The translations under genes and the position numbers were made by a program. A stretch of DNA of 51,650 nt, from contig NZ_AUZM01000044.1 in assembly GCF_000478195.2 (NCBI RefSeq), forward strand, positions 1 to 51,650. The letters are read 5' to 3'. Below, piece by piece: positions 25,664 to 34,802 of the stretch (the first letter of the stretch is position 1; each line of letters opens with the position of its first letter). The notes below the pieces were generated by a model. It saw only the letters and a list, made by a program, of their open reading frames with translations, was not told where the DNA came from and ran no database searches. The stretch comes from Lyngbya aestuarii BL J (lineage in GTDB: Bacteria > Cyanobacteriota > Cyanobacteriia > Cyanobacteriales > Microcoleaceae).

Positions 25664-25688
25664 GTAGAGATGTCCGACACACCTCTAC
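25664..25688 (-). terminator. GTAGAG-type hairpin after the serine hydrolase gene
   Basis: GTAGAG (25664-25669) and CTCTAC (25683-25688) form a stem, with further partial pairing inside. It lies 20 bases past the stop of the minus-strand serine hydrolase gene. A related hairpin is at 48894-48922, so these look like members of a small dispersed repeat used at 3' ends. Confidence 0.5.
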
Positions 25689-25707
25689 AATTAATTTGGG
25701 TTGGAGA

Positions 25708-27744
25708 CTAGAAGCTTATCGGTGACATTACATTCCAATACAAAAGTACAGGAATAAATAATAAAGCCGCCAAAGTTGTTAAGCTATAGTGCCATTTTCC
25801 GAAGTTTGACCACTCTTTAGTTTGGCAAACTTTGAGAGTAAAAAAGGGTAAACCTAGCGATAAAATAGCTGCAATTGCTGGGATAAATAACAAGGCTTTA
25901 ATGATGATCGGTGTACCGTAAGCCAGTTTCCAGGGTGCAATTAACCAAAAGGCTAAACCAAAACCAACTAAAAAGATAATGTACAATAAACTTACCGCCA
26001 TTGCTAATCCTGAAGCGGGTGAAAGTTTACCTTTAATTACGGTTCGGAGTCCCACTAAAACCGCCGATAAAAAGATTAACACACAAATTCCTGCCATCCA
26101 AAGTTGAAATACAATTGTTGCGGATGAAGAAACTTTTTTAAATGCACCAATTTTTGTTCCGATGGGATTAAAAAGGTAAGTAATTTTTCCCTGTTCATCT
26201 TCCCCAAACGCTGAATATCCATCACTATCGGCGCGTTTAAAGAGTAGGGGTTCAACGGGAATTAACTCTTTTGCTAAAACCTTTCCGGGAAAAAATAAAC
26301 CCGGTGTTTCGATTCTCAAGCTGTTATTTTCATTCACCTTAACATGAACGTGTCCGAATGGTGCTGTTAGTTTGGCAAAGGTATCACGGGGATATTCAAC
26401 ATCTCGATAGGTTCCGGCAAAGCGTTCAATATCATCTCCTAAATCTATTTTTTCCGGGTTAACTGAGGCGTTGGAATTGGGGAAATAACGCTTCAAAAAT
26501 TGTTCTACAATTTTTCCGGGTGCGACGGGAGAATATTTATTAAAGGCAATAAACAAACCGACATTTTCCTCTGGAATTAAACTTAAATTGCTGGAAGATC
26601 CAATCATATTTCCCGCGTGTCCAATTACCCGTAAATTATTAGTGACTCGTTCGTGAAAACCATAGCCAGTCCCCGGTAATTTGGGATGATGAGTAAACTG
26701 TTGCTGGTGCATCAACTCAACGGTTTCTGGCTCTAAAATTCGAGTATTTTCGTAGCGGCCATTTTGCAGGTGAGCAATCATAAAATGTGCCATATCGGTG
26801 GCTGTTGCGGACAAAGCTGCTGCTGGCGCGATATTAAGATACAAAAAAGGTAGGGGTTTAAATTCTCCCTTTTTGTATTGATAACTTACGGCTAAGTTAG
26901 GTGCTAAGTTTTCGGGTAAAGGTTGCTGAAAACTACTATTTGGCATCGATAGCGGTTGCAGAATATTTTGATCAATATATTCAGTAAAGGGAACACCTGA
27001 AACACTTTCAACAATATAACCCGCCAGAGAAATTCCCATATTAGAATAAGTATAAAGTTCTCCGGGGGGCCAAACAAACGGAGGCATTCGTTGGGGAAGA
27101 AATTCTTCTAGCGGTAACATTTTTTCGGGACTGTTTGCGGCGATTCCTAGCAGTCTTTGGCTGGTGCCATCCGTTTGGGTCATTAAATTGGATAAGGTGA
27201 CGGGTTCTTCAAAATTTGAGTCGATTTGAAACGTTTTTAAGTATTGATTAACATCAACATCTAACTCAAGTGAACCCTGTTCATAGAGTTGCAAAACTGC
27301 GGTATCGGTGAACAGTTTGGATAGGGAAGCAACCCGAAATAAAGTTTGATCTGCTTGTACCGGAATTTCTTCTTCTACGTTGGCGTAACCGTAGCCTTTT
27401 TCAAATATAATTGAGCCATCTTTCACTAACGAAACAACACCCCCAGGAATGTGTTGTTTATCCATTTGTTCATTGAAGCGTTCATCAAAAAAGTTGGCGA
27501 TTTCTTCGGGGTTTGTCAGGGTATTAGAAGTAGGAGGAACGGTTTGAGGTTTAGGCGTGGATTTCTGAGGTTCTGGTGATAAAAGTGGAACTTGATTTTG
27601 AGAATTTTGTGCGATAGGAATGGCTGCGAGTACACTAGAATAGGATAAAACCAGAATTAATGCTGTTACTGCACAGACGAGAAACCGAGTCAACCGTCTC
27701 CAGTGTTTAGCGTAAAAAAGACGCTTGAGCTTGAAATTGTTCAT
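25708..27744 (-). CDS. Membrane-anchored serine hydrolase, beta-lactamase/class C penicillin-binding family
   Basis: 678 residues from ATG 27744; an open frame back to a TTG at 27870 gives 42 unlikely extra residues. A signal/anchor (FLVCAVTALILVLSYSSVLA) is followed by a Pro-rich linker, then the beta-lactamase-like domain with nucleophile SxxK in FRVASLSKLFTDTAV and the YSN motif in LYTYSNMGISLAGYI; HAGNMIG is near the third motif. After the hydrolase domain a lipocalin-like segment and about four to five C-terminal membrane helices follow. The catalytic domain should face the periplasm. Substrates could be peptidoglycan stem peptides, D-amino esters or esters; not determined. Confidence 0.88.
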   Translation of the reverse strand: MNNFKLKRLFYAKHWRRLTRFLVCAVTALILVLSYSSVLAAIPIAQNSQNQVPLLSPEPQKSTPKPQTVPPTSNTLTNPEEIANFFDERFNEQMDKQHIPGGVVSLVKDGSIIFEKGYGYANVEEEIPVQADQTLFRVASLSKLFTDTAVLQLYEQGSLELDVDVNQYLKTFQIDSNFEEPVTLSNLMTQTDGTSQRLLGIAANSPEKMLPLEEFLPQRMPPFVWPPGELYTYSNMGISLAGYIVESVSGVPFTEYIDQNILQPLSMPNSSFQQPLPENLAPNLAVSYQYKKGEFKPLPFLYLNIAPAAALSATATDMAHFMIAHLQNGRYENTRILEPETVELMHQQQFTHHPKLPGTGYGFHERVTNNLRVIGHAGNMIGSSSNLSLIPEENVGLFIAFNKYSPVAPGKIVEQFLKRYFPNSNASVNPEKIDLGDDIERFAGTYRDVEYPRDTFAKLTAPFGHVHVKVNENNSLRIETPGLFFPGKVLAKELIPVEPLLFKRADSDGYSAFGEDEQGKITYLFNPIGTKIGAFKKVSSSATIVFQLWMAGICVLIFLSAVLVGLRTVIKGKLSPASGLAMAVSLLYIIFLVGFGLAFWLIAPWKLAYGTPIIIKALLFIPAIAAILSLGLPFFTLKVCQTKEWSNFGKWHYSLTTLAALLFIPVLLYWNVMSPISF

Positions 27745-27950
27745 AGATATCTGGATGAATTTAACCGAATGGTTTAACTTTAGAGAAAAAATCAGAGCTA
27801 GTCTTCCTACTGAGGTGAGAGAATTCCCTACACAGAGGTTAGATTTTTTCAAGATGTGTTTTTTTGTCAAAATTGAACGTCTGATTTTTCGGTCTAATTC
27901 ATCCAGATGTCCGTTAACGTTTAATCGCTAATTCAACCCTTTATCTGCGG

Positions 27951-29087
27951 TTAGCGAGAACGAATATTTTTTTCTTTTACCCATTCATCCTCATCTGAAT
28001 CATACCCAATATAATGGACAAAATATTTAGTTTTCTCTTTTTTAACTTTGATATCTTGAATGGTGGATTCATACCATTCGCCTTCGTCTTTATCCCAAAC
28101 TTCTACCGTTTCACCGACGGAAAATCGACTGTTACTCGCCGTTGCTGCGGGTGAAAAACTGGGAGTGAAATTACCCGAAGCTGCGGGAAGTTCGGCTTGA
28201 ATAGAAGCATAAGCATCGAGAATGAGTTTGCGGGTTACGGTTTGAATTCCGGTATGTTCATAATAGTTGGTGGTTTGGTCGAGAAATGCCGCCACAAAGT
28301 CCAAGTTATCATCGGCAATTTGAATAAAACTTCCCACCTGGTCGAGAACAGACTGAGGTGTTACCCCGGTTTTTTGAACTAAGTTATCCATCCAGCCTTG
28401 TATGGCGTTGAACCCTTGTTTGATAAACCCAAATTTATCTGAAGCATTGTTACCGGGAATGACACCACTCACGGAATTGAAGACTTGATTTTGAGCGATA
28501 ACACTACTGTCAGCACCATCAATCATCCCGTGAATTTTACCAATAAAATCGGGGCCTAACGGTAAAATTGCATCAATACAAACTAAGGCTTCCATCCGCA
28601 TTAACGCCGCATCTTGATAGTTATTGGCTAACACCGTTGCAAACATTTGCGGGTTCGCTTGGGGAATGCCGTTTAACTTACAAAAGGCGATAATTTCAAC
28701 CGTTATTTTGAGTAATAAATCAATCGTTTGGGTGAAATCCGCTTTTGGAGTAAAATTGCTTAAAAAGGAGAGAAAGCTAATTTTTTCACCAATTTTATTC
28801 GCCAAAGCTGCCGTTGCCATTATCGTATCGGCTGTATCGATAGTTTGATAAAGTTTAATCGCCGTTTGATAACCCTGTTGCGGATCGTGATATAATGCGA
28901 CTGCGCGATCGCGAATTCTTTGAATCCGTTGGCTATCTGTTTCTCCAGTAATGCTGCGAATACTGTTATCAAATCCGACTAAATTATTCCACTGACCGGG
29001 CATGATATAATCAAGCGCCTTTAACACTTTGACCGTAATATTATCGGTGGGAAGTGCGTCAGCTAACTGAATAATAGATTTATCCAT
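27951..29087 (-). CDS. All-helical protein with a C-terminal Tudor/chromo-barrel-like domain
   Basis: 378 residues; ATG 29087 has GGAGG about eight bases upstream. Residues 1-300 appear entirely helical and match nothing I recognise. Residues about 320-378 read FSVGETVEVWDKDEGEWYES, then a short spacer, YFVHYIGYDSDEDEWV, the layout of the Tudor-knot/chromo-barrel fold (V..Y..G.WYeA.I........YYVHY.gwn.r.DEWv) known from eukaryotic MSL3, MOF and ARID4 proteins. In those proteins the fold binds nucleic acid or methyl-lysine; in bacteria the role is unknown. Divergent from ilvA. Confidence 0.7.
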   Translation of the reverse strand: MDKSIIQLADALPTDNITVKVLKALDYIMPGQWNNLVGFDNSIRSITGETDSQRIQRIRDRAVALYHDPQQGYQTAIKLYQTIDTADTIMATAALANKIGEKISFLSFLSNFTPKADFTQTIDLLLKITVEIIAFCKLNGIPQANPQMFATVLANNYQDAALMRMEALVCIDAILPLGPDFIGKIHGMIDGADSSVIAQNQVFNSVSGVIPGNNASDKFGFIKQGFNAIQGWMDNLVQKTGVTPQSVLDQVGSFIQIADDNLDFVAAFLDQTTNYYEHTGIQTVTRKLILDAYASIQAELPAASGNFTPSFSPAATASNSRFSVGETVEVWDKDEGEWYESTIQDIKVKKEKTKYFVHYIGYDSDEDEWVKEKNIRSR

Positions 29088-29475
29088 GAGTCATTCCTCC
29101 AAAAAAACGTTCTAAAAATTACTAAGTTTTCACCCACATGAGGCGATGACAGCCAAGTTTTCTCTCTCTTAAAACACAACTCTATTTTGCTCCCGAATGG
29201 TGAGTCGATGTTGAACCCAGAACGGTTTAATTGAGAGAAAAGTACGGTTTGAAAAGATTGACGATAGGCTGCACGCAAATCCTAATCTTCTCTACAATAC
29301 ATTTTAAACGATCGCTTGAGGAAATTGTAAATTTTATTTAAACTATAACAAGATTAAATCTGTATTCTCATTATAACATCAATCTGTAAAACGATTAACC
29401 TTAAATTTAACTGATAGAAAAGTAACAAAAATCCTGTAAAATTACCCCATCTGTTCTTCTCACTCACTCAACCCC
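29088..29475. other. Divergent intergenic region upstream of ilvA
   Basis: 388 bases between the Tudor-domain gene and ilvA. It is AT-rich and must carry both promoters. A heptamer ACGGTTT occurs twice about 24 bases apart (near 29221 and 29245). I see no attenuator-like leader peptide, riboswitch or strong hairpin. Confidence 0.4.
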
Positions 29476-30987
29476 ATGAACTGCAACTACCTAGAACGAA
29501 TTCTCACCGCTCGTGTCTATGATGTCGCTCAAGAAACACCGTTAGACATCGCTCCCAATCTCTCTAACCGACTCAAAAATAAACTCCTTCTCAAACGAGA
29601 AGATATGCAGTCTGTTTTCTCCTTTAAACTGCGAGGAGCCTACAATAAAATGGCACAACTTCCCCCTGACTTACTCGCCGTTGGTGTAATCGCTGCATCG
29701 GCTGGAAACCACGCTCAAGGTGTTGCTTTGGCGGCGAGTCGTTTGGGAACAAAAGCGATTATTGTGATGCCTGTAACGACTCCTAAAGTAAAAGTTGATG
29801 CCGTTAAAACGAGAGGTGGCGAGGTGATGTTATATGGAGAAACCTTTGATGAAGCTTATGCTTATGCGCGTCAATTAGAAGCAGAAAAAGGATTAACCTT
29901 TATTCATCCTTTTAATGATCCCGATGTGATTGCTGGACAGGGAACAATTGGCATGGAAATTTTGCGACAATATCAACAACCGATTCATGCAATTTTTGTG
30001 GCAATTGGCGGCGGAGGATTGATTTCAGGAATTGCGGCTTATGTCAAACGATTGCGTCCAGAAATCAAAATTATTGGGGTTGAACCTATCGATGCGGATG
30101 CAATGTCACAGTCATTAAAAGCCGGACATCGGGTGAAGTTATCCCAAGTCGGACTGTTTGCAGATGGCGTGGCTGTGCGTGAAGTTGGAGATGAAACATT
30201 TCGTCTTTGTCAACAATATGTAGATGAAATAATTTTAGTAGGAACTGATGATACTTGTGCCGCAATTAAAGATGTTTTTGAAGATACTCGTTCGATTTTA
30301 GAACCTGCTGGGGCCTTGGCAATTGCGGGAGCAAAAGCATATGTTGAACGAGAACAAATTCAAGATAAAACGTTAGTTGCCGTCGCCTGTGGTGCGAATA
30401 TGAATTTTGACCGTTTGCGGTTTGTTGCTGAACGTGCTGAATTAGGAGAACGTCGAGAAGCCATTTTTGCGGTGACAATTCCTGAAAAACCGGGAAGTCT
30501 TCGTCAGTTTTGTGACTGTTTAGGAAAACGTAGTTTAACCGAGTTTAACTATCGAATTGCTGATGAAAAAGAAGCCCATATTTTTGTTGGTGTTCAAATC
30601 AAAAACCGTGCTGATGCAGCCCAATTAATGGAAACATTTGAAGCACAGGATTTAAAAACATTAGACTTAACCGATAATGAACTGGTAAAATTACATTTGC
30701 GTCACATGGTTGGTGGACGTTCTCCTTTAGCTCATCATGAATTATTGTATCGCTTTGAATTTCCCGAACGTCCTGGCGCTTTAATGAAGTTTGTTGCATC
30801 TATAAGTCCGAATTGGAATATTAGTCTATTTCACTATCGAAATAATGGTTCAGACTATGGCAGAATTGTGGTGGGAATGCAAGTTCCGCCTCAAGAAATG
30901 GAACAATGGCAAGCGTTTCTAGATACTCTCGGTTATCGCTACTGGGATGAAAATAAAAATCCCGCTTATCAACTGTTTTTGGGGTAA
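29476..30987 (+). CDS. ilvA: Threonine ammonia-lyase, biosynthetic
   Basis: 503 residues. The PLP lysine is Lys51 in SFKLRGAYNK, the phosphate-binding loop is GGGGLISG, and AASAGNHAQGVALAA is conserved. Two ACT-like regulatory domains follow (about 325-400, AVTIPEKPGSLRQF; and about 418-500, RFEFPERPGALMKF), which mark the biosynthetic, isoleucine-inhibited enzyme rather than the short catabolic one. It deaminates L-threonine to 2-oxobutanoate, the first committed step of isoleucine synthesis, in the cytosol. Monocistronic by appearance. Confidence 0.96.
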   Translation: MNCNYLERILTARVYDVAQETPLDIAPNLSNRLKNKLLLKREDMQSVFSFKLRGAYNKMAQLPPDLLAVGVIAASAGNHAQGVALAASRLGTKAIIVMPVTTPKVKVDAVKTRGGEVMLYGETFDEAYAYARQLEAEKGLTFIHPFNDPDVIAGQGTIGMEILRQYQQPIHAIFVAIGGGGLISGIAAYVKRLRPEIKIIGVEPIDADAMSQSLKAGHRVKLSQVGLFADGVAVREVGDETFRLCQQYVDEIILVGTDDTCAAIKDVFEDTRSILEPAGALAIAGAKAYVEREQIQDKTLVAVACGANMNFDRLRFVAERAELGERREAIFAVTIPEKPGSLRQFCDCLGKRSLTEFNYRIADEKEAHIFVGVQIKNRADAAQLMETFEAQDLKTLDLTDNELVKLHLRHMVGGRSPLAHHELLYRFEFPERPGALMKFVASISPNWNISLFHYRNNGSDYGRIVVGMQVPPQEMEQWQAFLDTLGYRYWDENKNPAYQLFLG

Positions 30988-31037
30988 GATAATCTCATTA
31001 CCTGCTGAACTGAACATTATTTAAGGTTAGAATTTCA

Positions 31038-31226
31038 ATGAACAACCCGAACAACTCGCAATGGGAATATCAACTCTTAGAAAGCTTTATGGAAATGACA
31101 AAAGCTTCCTACGGTGACTTTGATGCTATCTGAAACCTGAGTAAAGCCACCAGTGACGCTGAAAGTTTTCAAAAAATTCTTAAACATCCCTGAAACAAAA
31201 TTTTTGGTTGTCACTATCAGCTTTAA
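31038..31226 (+). pseudogene. Small gene broken by two in-frame TGA codons
   Basis: ATG 31038 opens a frame reading NNPNNSQWEYQLLESFMEM then TKASYGDFDAI, TGA (31131-31133), NLSKATSDAESFQKILKHP, TGA (31191-31193), NKIFGCHYQL, TAA at 31224-31226. The frame stays coding-like across both TGA codons and both positions could have been tryptophan (TGG). Other genes here use TGG normally and TGA as stop, so this is best read as a decayed 62-codon gene. Family not recognised. Confidence 0.45.
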
Positions 31227-31277
31227 TATGATCTGTTTTAACTTGATAAGTTCTGTAAAAATTTTCCGAGATTGTGA

Positions 31278-32621
31278 ATGATGACTGATAACAAAAAACT
31301 AGAAGCCTATATTCCCTATCGTCGCAGCGATATTATCGAACTTTGTCTAAAAGATGGTAAGTTAAGCCGGGAGGATACTCAAACCTTTAAAGAGTTTTGT
31401 CAAATTTTGTCGGCTTTTTATCACTTTCGTTTTCATAAAACCCTAGAAATTATCAAAGAGAACTACGCCGTTTTTAACCCCAATACTGATGTTGAACCCT
31501 TAGAAGAACCCAATTTAGATCAATATAACCAAATGCAATCTAAAGTGGTTGAGGCGTTTAACCATATTTTAGAACGAGCGAATTATGTTCGCCTGTCAAA
31601 ATCAATCGTTGATAAAGCTTTGGGACAAAAGTCTTTGATTAACTTGCAAACTCATGTTGATTTTAATGACTTCGATCAATTTCTCTGCTATTATCGGGGT
31701 GATACCACAACCACAACTAAAATTAAAAAGTTATTTTTTTGGGAGGAAGAAAAAACAATTGAGATGTTTGAACGGGTTGTTTTATTAATAAAATTCAAAG
31801 GAAAAGGATATTTTCGCCGCAAAGAGTCCAACTCAAAAGCGTTAGATGAACTTAAATTTACCCCCGGAAAAATGTATGCTTACTTTTATAAAAATATTCC
31901 CAAGTTTGATATTGACTTACTGTTTCCCAATATTAAAACCAGTATGACTTGGAAAGATAGATTATTGTTTGGAGTTCCCGCAGTTGGAGCAGCAATTCCT
32001 CTCATTTTAAGAACTTTACCCAATATTTTATTACTTATTGCTGCAATTTTATTAGTTTTCAATGCTAGAGATTTAATTCAGACTTTAAATGTTGAACAAG
32101 ATCAACTTCAAGATATCATGCCTGTTTTAGTGGCAACGTTATCTTTAGCCATAGCACTCGGTGGTTTTGCTTTCAAACAATATAATAATTACAAAAGCAA
32201 GAAAATCCAATTTCAAAAAGATGTCACCGATACCCTGTTTTTTAAAAACTTAGCCAATAATGATAGTGTCTTTCAGCGATTAATTGATATTGCCGAAGAA
32301 GAAGAATGCAAAGAAATTATTTTAGTTTATTATCATCTATTAACGAGTCCAAATCCTTTAAATCCAGAACAGTTGGATGCTAAAATTGAAAATTGGATGC
32401 AAGAAAAATTAGGAATTGGGATTAACTTCGACATTAATGGCCCGTTAAATAATATGCAAGAAATTCGAGGAAAAATAGAAGATAATGCGAATGAACCGGA
32501 AGTGCCATTATTGTCCTATAATCAACAAGGCTATTGTCACGTTATCCCTTTAAAACAAGCAAGAATTGTGATTGATTGGGTGTGGGATAATGCCTTTCAA
32601 TATAACGGAAAAGCCTTGTAG
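31278..32621 (+). CDS. DUF3754 / TMEM143 family membrane protein
   Basis: 447 residues. The N-terminal half is soluble (AYIPYRRSDIIELCLKDG, FCQILSAFYHFRFH, then the FERVVLLIKFKG and KMYAYFYKNIPKFDIDLLFP segments that I associate with DUF3754). Two membrane helices follow at about 233-266 and 277-298, then a cytosolic C-terminus with YNNYKSKKIQFQKDVTDTLFFKNLANN. Eukaryotic TMEM143 is related and mitochondrial; no function is established. ATG 31278 or the adjacent ATG 31281 may start it. Confidence 0.8.
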   Translation: MMTDNKKLEAYIPYRRSDIIELCLKDGKLSREDTQTFKEFCQILSAFYHFRFHKTLEIIKENYAVFNPNTDVEPLEEPNLDQYNQMQSKVVEAFNHILERANYVRLSKSIVDKALGQKSLINLQTHVDFNDFDQFLCYYRGDTTTTTKIKKLFFWEEEKTIEMFERVVLLIKFKGKGYFRRKESNSKALDELKFTPGKMYAYFYKNIPKFDIDLLFPNIKTSMTWKDRLLFGVPAVGAAIPLILRTLPNILLLIAAILLVFNARDLIQTLNVEQDQLQDIMPVLVATLSLAIALGGFAFKQYNNYKSKKIQFQKDVTDTLFFKNLANNDSVFQRLIDIAEEEECKEIILVYYHLLTSPNPLNPEQLDAKIENWMQEKLGIGINFDINGPLNNMQEIRGKIEDNANEPEVPLLSYNQQGYCHVIPLKQARIVIDWVWDNAFQYNGKAL

Positions 32622-33068
32622 ACAAAAGACGAAACACGCATCAGGATGCCAAACGAGTATCCCAAACCGTCTCAAAAATGGGACTCATTTGTGAAAAAGT
32701 TGGGAAGTAAGAGCGTTGAATCCGAAGAAATCCTGGAATTTTGAATAATTTACCTAATTTCAAGCGTTTTCAGTCCATTTTTGTCCAAACGACAACCATC
32801 TCAGGGTAGAATATACATCGTTTATGAATTGCATTTTGCGGTTTAGCCTAGCACAGAGGACATTTTGATGCAGCAACGGAGTCACACCCCTCTTTACAAA
32901 CTGGGTATTCAATCAGCCAGTTTTGAAGAAAATCACAAGCTGAAGGTTCGTCGGTATTTACTGCTTAGACCCCCTTGCTGATTCAAAATTGCAGCTAACA
33001 CAGGCTGAAGCTGTCAGGTTAAACCTAACAATGTAGATTCTTTTTACTCAAGTAAAATCGGAAATTTC
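32622..33068. other. Intergenic region upstream of desB
   Basis: 447 bases. Apart from the small frame noted at 32868-32981 I see no gene. desB genes are cold-induced in other cyanobacteria, so a regulatory leader is expected, but I find no motif that I can name with support. Confidence 0.35.
32868..32981 (+). CDS. Possible 37-residue upstream ORF
   Basis: ATG 32868 is preceded by AGAGGA (32855-32860), a fair ribosome-binding site. The peptide (MQQRSHTPLYKLGIQSASFE, then a basic stretch KLKVRRYLLL) ends at TGA 32981, about 90 bases before desB. I recognise no family. It could be a leader peptide, a remnant or chance. Confidence 0.25.
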   Translation: MQQRSHTPLYKLGIQSASFEENHKLKVRRYLLLRPPC

Positions 33069-34151
33069 GTGCAATCAAATACTGTTAGTCAGGCGACTCT
33101 TACCGCCTCATCTCCCTCTACAACAGAGTTACCTTTTACTCTGCAAGATGTAAAGGCGGCTATTCCCGCCCATTGTTTTGAACCCTCAGTCTGGAAATCT
33201 TTGAGTTATTTCTTTCTCGATATTTCCATTATTGCCGGGTTGTACGTGGTCGCTTATACCCTTGATTCGTGGTTCTTTTTTCCGATTTTTTGGCTAATGC
33301 AAGGAACCATGTTTTGGGCGTTATTTGTGGTCGGACACGATTGTGGTCACGGTTCTTTTTCTAAGCAAAAATGGTTGAATAATTTGATTGGACATTTATC
33401 TCATACTCCCATTCTTGTCCCTTTTCACGCTTGGCGAATTAGTCACAGAACCCATCACGCTAATACCGGAAACATTGATAAAGATGAAAGCTGGTATCCG
33501 GTTCCTGAAAGTCAATATGATCAGATGCCTTGGTATGAAAAGCTATTGCGCTACTATATCCCATTATTGGCTTATCCGATTTATCTCTTTCATCCGGCAA
33601 ATTCTCATCTTTCTCCGAATACTCGCCTATTCCGCCCCACTGAAAAATGGGATATTATCACCAGTTCAACTTGCTGGTTTTTAATGGTGGGTTTTCTCGG
33701 TTTTTTAACCTATGAATTTGGCGGGTTATTTCTGCTGAAATATTATCTCGTTCCCTATATCATCTTTGTGATGTGGTTAGATTTGGTGACTTATTTACAT
33801 CACACCGAACCCGATATTCCTTGGTATCGGAACGAAGATTGGTATTTCTTGAAAGGGGCATTATCGACAATTGATCGCGACTATGGTTTTATCAATTCCA
33901 TTCATCACGATATTGGTACTCATGTCGCCCATCACATTTTCTTGAATATGCCTCACTACCATTTGAAAACCGCAACCGAGGCAATTAAACCCATTTTGGG
34001 TGAATATTATCACAAGTCTGACGAATCTATTTGGAAGGGTTTTATCAACTCTTATCTGACTTGTCATTTTGTCCCGAATACGGGAAGTCCGATTTTCTAT
34101 CAGTCTGGTTGGAAGTCGAAAGATTCCACAAAAACAAACAAACCTGACTAA
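33069..34151 (+). CDS. desB: Omega-3 (delta-15) acyl-lipid fatty acid desaturase
   Basis: 360 residues from GTG 33069. The three histidine boxes are HDCGH (90-94), HRTHH (126-130) and HVAHH (285-289), binding the di-iron centre. The surrounding text, such as GHLSHTPILVPFHAWRISHR and FLKGALSTIDRDYGFIN, fits cyanobacterial DesB rather than DesA (delta-12) or DesC (delta-9). The enzyme inserts the omega-3 double bond in glycerolipid acyl chains in the thylakoid and plasma membranes using ferredoxin, raising membrane fluidity in the cold. A clear terminator follows. Confidence 0.92.
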   Translation: MQSNTVSQATLTASSPSTTELPFTLQDVKAAIPAHCFEPSVWKSLSYFFLDISIIAGLYVVAYTLDSWFFFPIFWLMQGTMFWALFVVGHDCGHGSFSKQKWLNNLIGHLSHTPILVPFHAWRISHRTHHANTGNIDKDESWYPVPESQYDQMPWYEKLLRYYIPLLAYPIYLFHPANSHLSPNTRLFRPTEKWDIITSSTCWFLMVGFLGFLTYEFGGLFLLKYYLVPYIIFVMWLDLVTYLHHTEPDIPWYRNEDWYFLKGALSTIDRDYGFINSIHHDIGTHVAHHIFLNMPHYHLKTATEAIKPILGEYYHKSDESIWKGFINSYLTCHFVPNTGSPIFYQSGWKSKDSTKTNKPD

Positions 34152-34174
34152 CTCTAACGTCTGATTTTTTTTCG

Positions 34175-34204
34175 GGGTGGGTATTAATTGCCCACCCTAT
34201 TATT
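34175..34204 (+). terminator. Rho-independent terminator of desB
   Basis: GGGTGGG (34175-34181) and CCCACCC (34191-34197) form a perfect 7-bp stem with a 9-base loop, followed by TATTATTTT. It starts 24 bases after the desB stop. Confidence 0.82.
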
Positions 34205-34390
34205 TTGAAAATATTTTAGGGTAAAACAAGACCATATAGTTATCTGAATTATTACCCTAAAGTGAAACGATAAGTTTTATATTCTGTCTAATCATCACTT
34301 CAAGAAGGAAGTTGATTAGGGGTTGCTGGATCACCTGGTTGATAGAATTGCGATGCAGGAAAATCTTGCACAGGCTGAGGTCAATTAATA

Positions 34391-34447
34391 TTATTGATTG
34401 AAACTGCTAACTTCTCTGATAGCATGAGTGTCTAAAAGAAGTTTCAT
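34391..34447 (-). pseudogene. Remnant of a VapC-type PIN toxin gene
   Basis: One base after the antitoxin stop, ATG 34447 opens MKLLLDTHAI, the typical first strand of VapC/PIN toxins with the catalytic Asp, and then runs REVSSFNQ into TAA (34391-34393). Full toxins are about 130 residues. No PIN-like continuation could be seen in the other minus frames down to 34300. The tight spacing is the normal VapBC layout, so the toxin gene has been truncated or deleted. Confidence 0.6.
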
Positions 34448-34448
34448 A

Positions 34449-34685
34449 CTACATATATTCCTTTAAATCTTCCAAAGGTTGATCGAAATCATCCGACATA
34501 ATAATTTTTCCAGCCCAACTTCCATAGCCATGATGCTTTTCAGTTTTTTCTTCCACGACTTCGGGTTGAGGTTGTGATGCTGTTTTTGCATATTTCTCTA
34601 ACAAAAAGTCTATATAGTGAACAACTTCGGTTTTCAGCGAGTCGGGAAGGGCTGCAAATTTCTCTAAAATTGTTGGTTCTATCAT
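34449..34685 (-). CDS. DUF2281 / VapB-like antitoxin
   Basis: 78 residues. The N-terminal helix-loop ILEKFAALPDSLKTEVVHYI followed by FLLEKYAK is the DUF2281 pattern found in many cyanobacterial antitoxin genes located before PIN toxins. The C-terminal tail GYGSWAGKIIMSDDFDQPLE (ending DLKEYM) is the usual toxin-wrapping segment. The partner toxin is only an 18-codon remnant, so this antitoxin is now an orphan that might still neutralise a related toxin elsewhere (inference). Confidence 0.82.
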   Translation of the reverse strand: MIEPTILEKFAALPDSLKTEVVHYIDFLLEKYAKTASQPQPEVVEEKTEKHHGYGSWAGKIIMSDDFDQPLEDLKEYM

Positions 34686-34802
34686 CGGTGTAACCCTGTC
34701 AGTGTCGAAGAACTTTTAAAGATTATCATAACAACCCATTCAAACGATTTAACTTGAATACGCTAAACTTTATACAAACAGTTAGCAACCGAGGATAATA
34801 TT

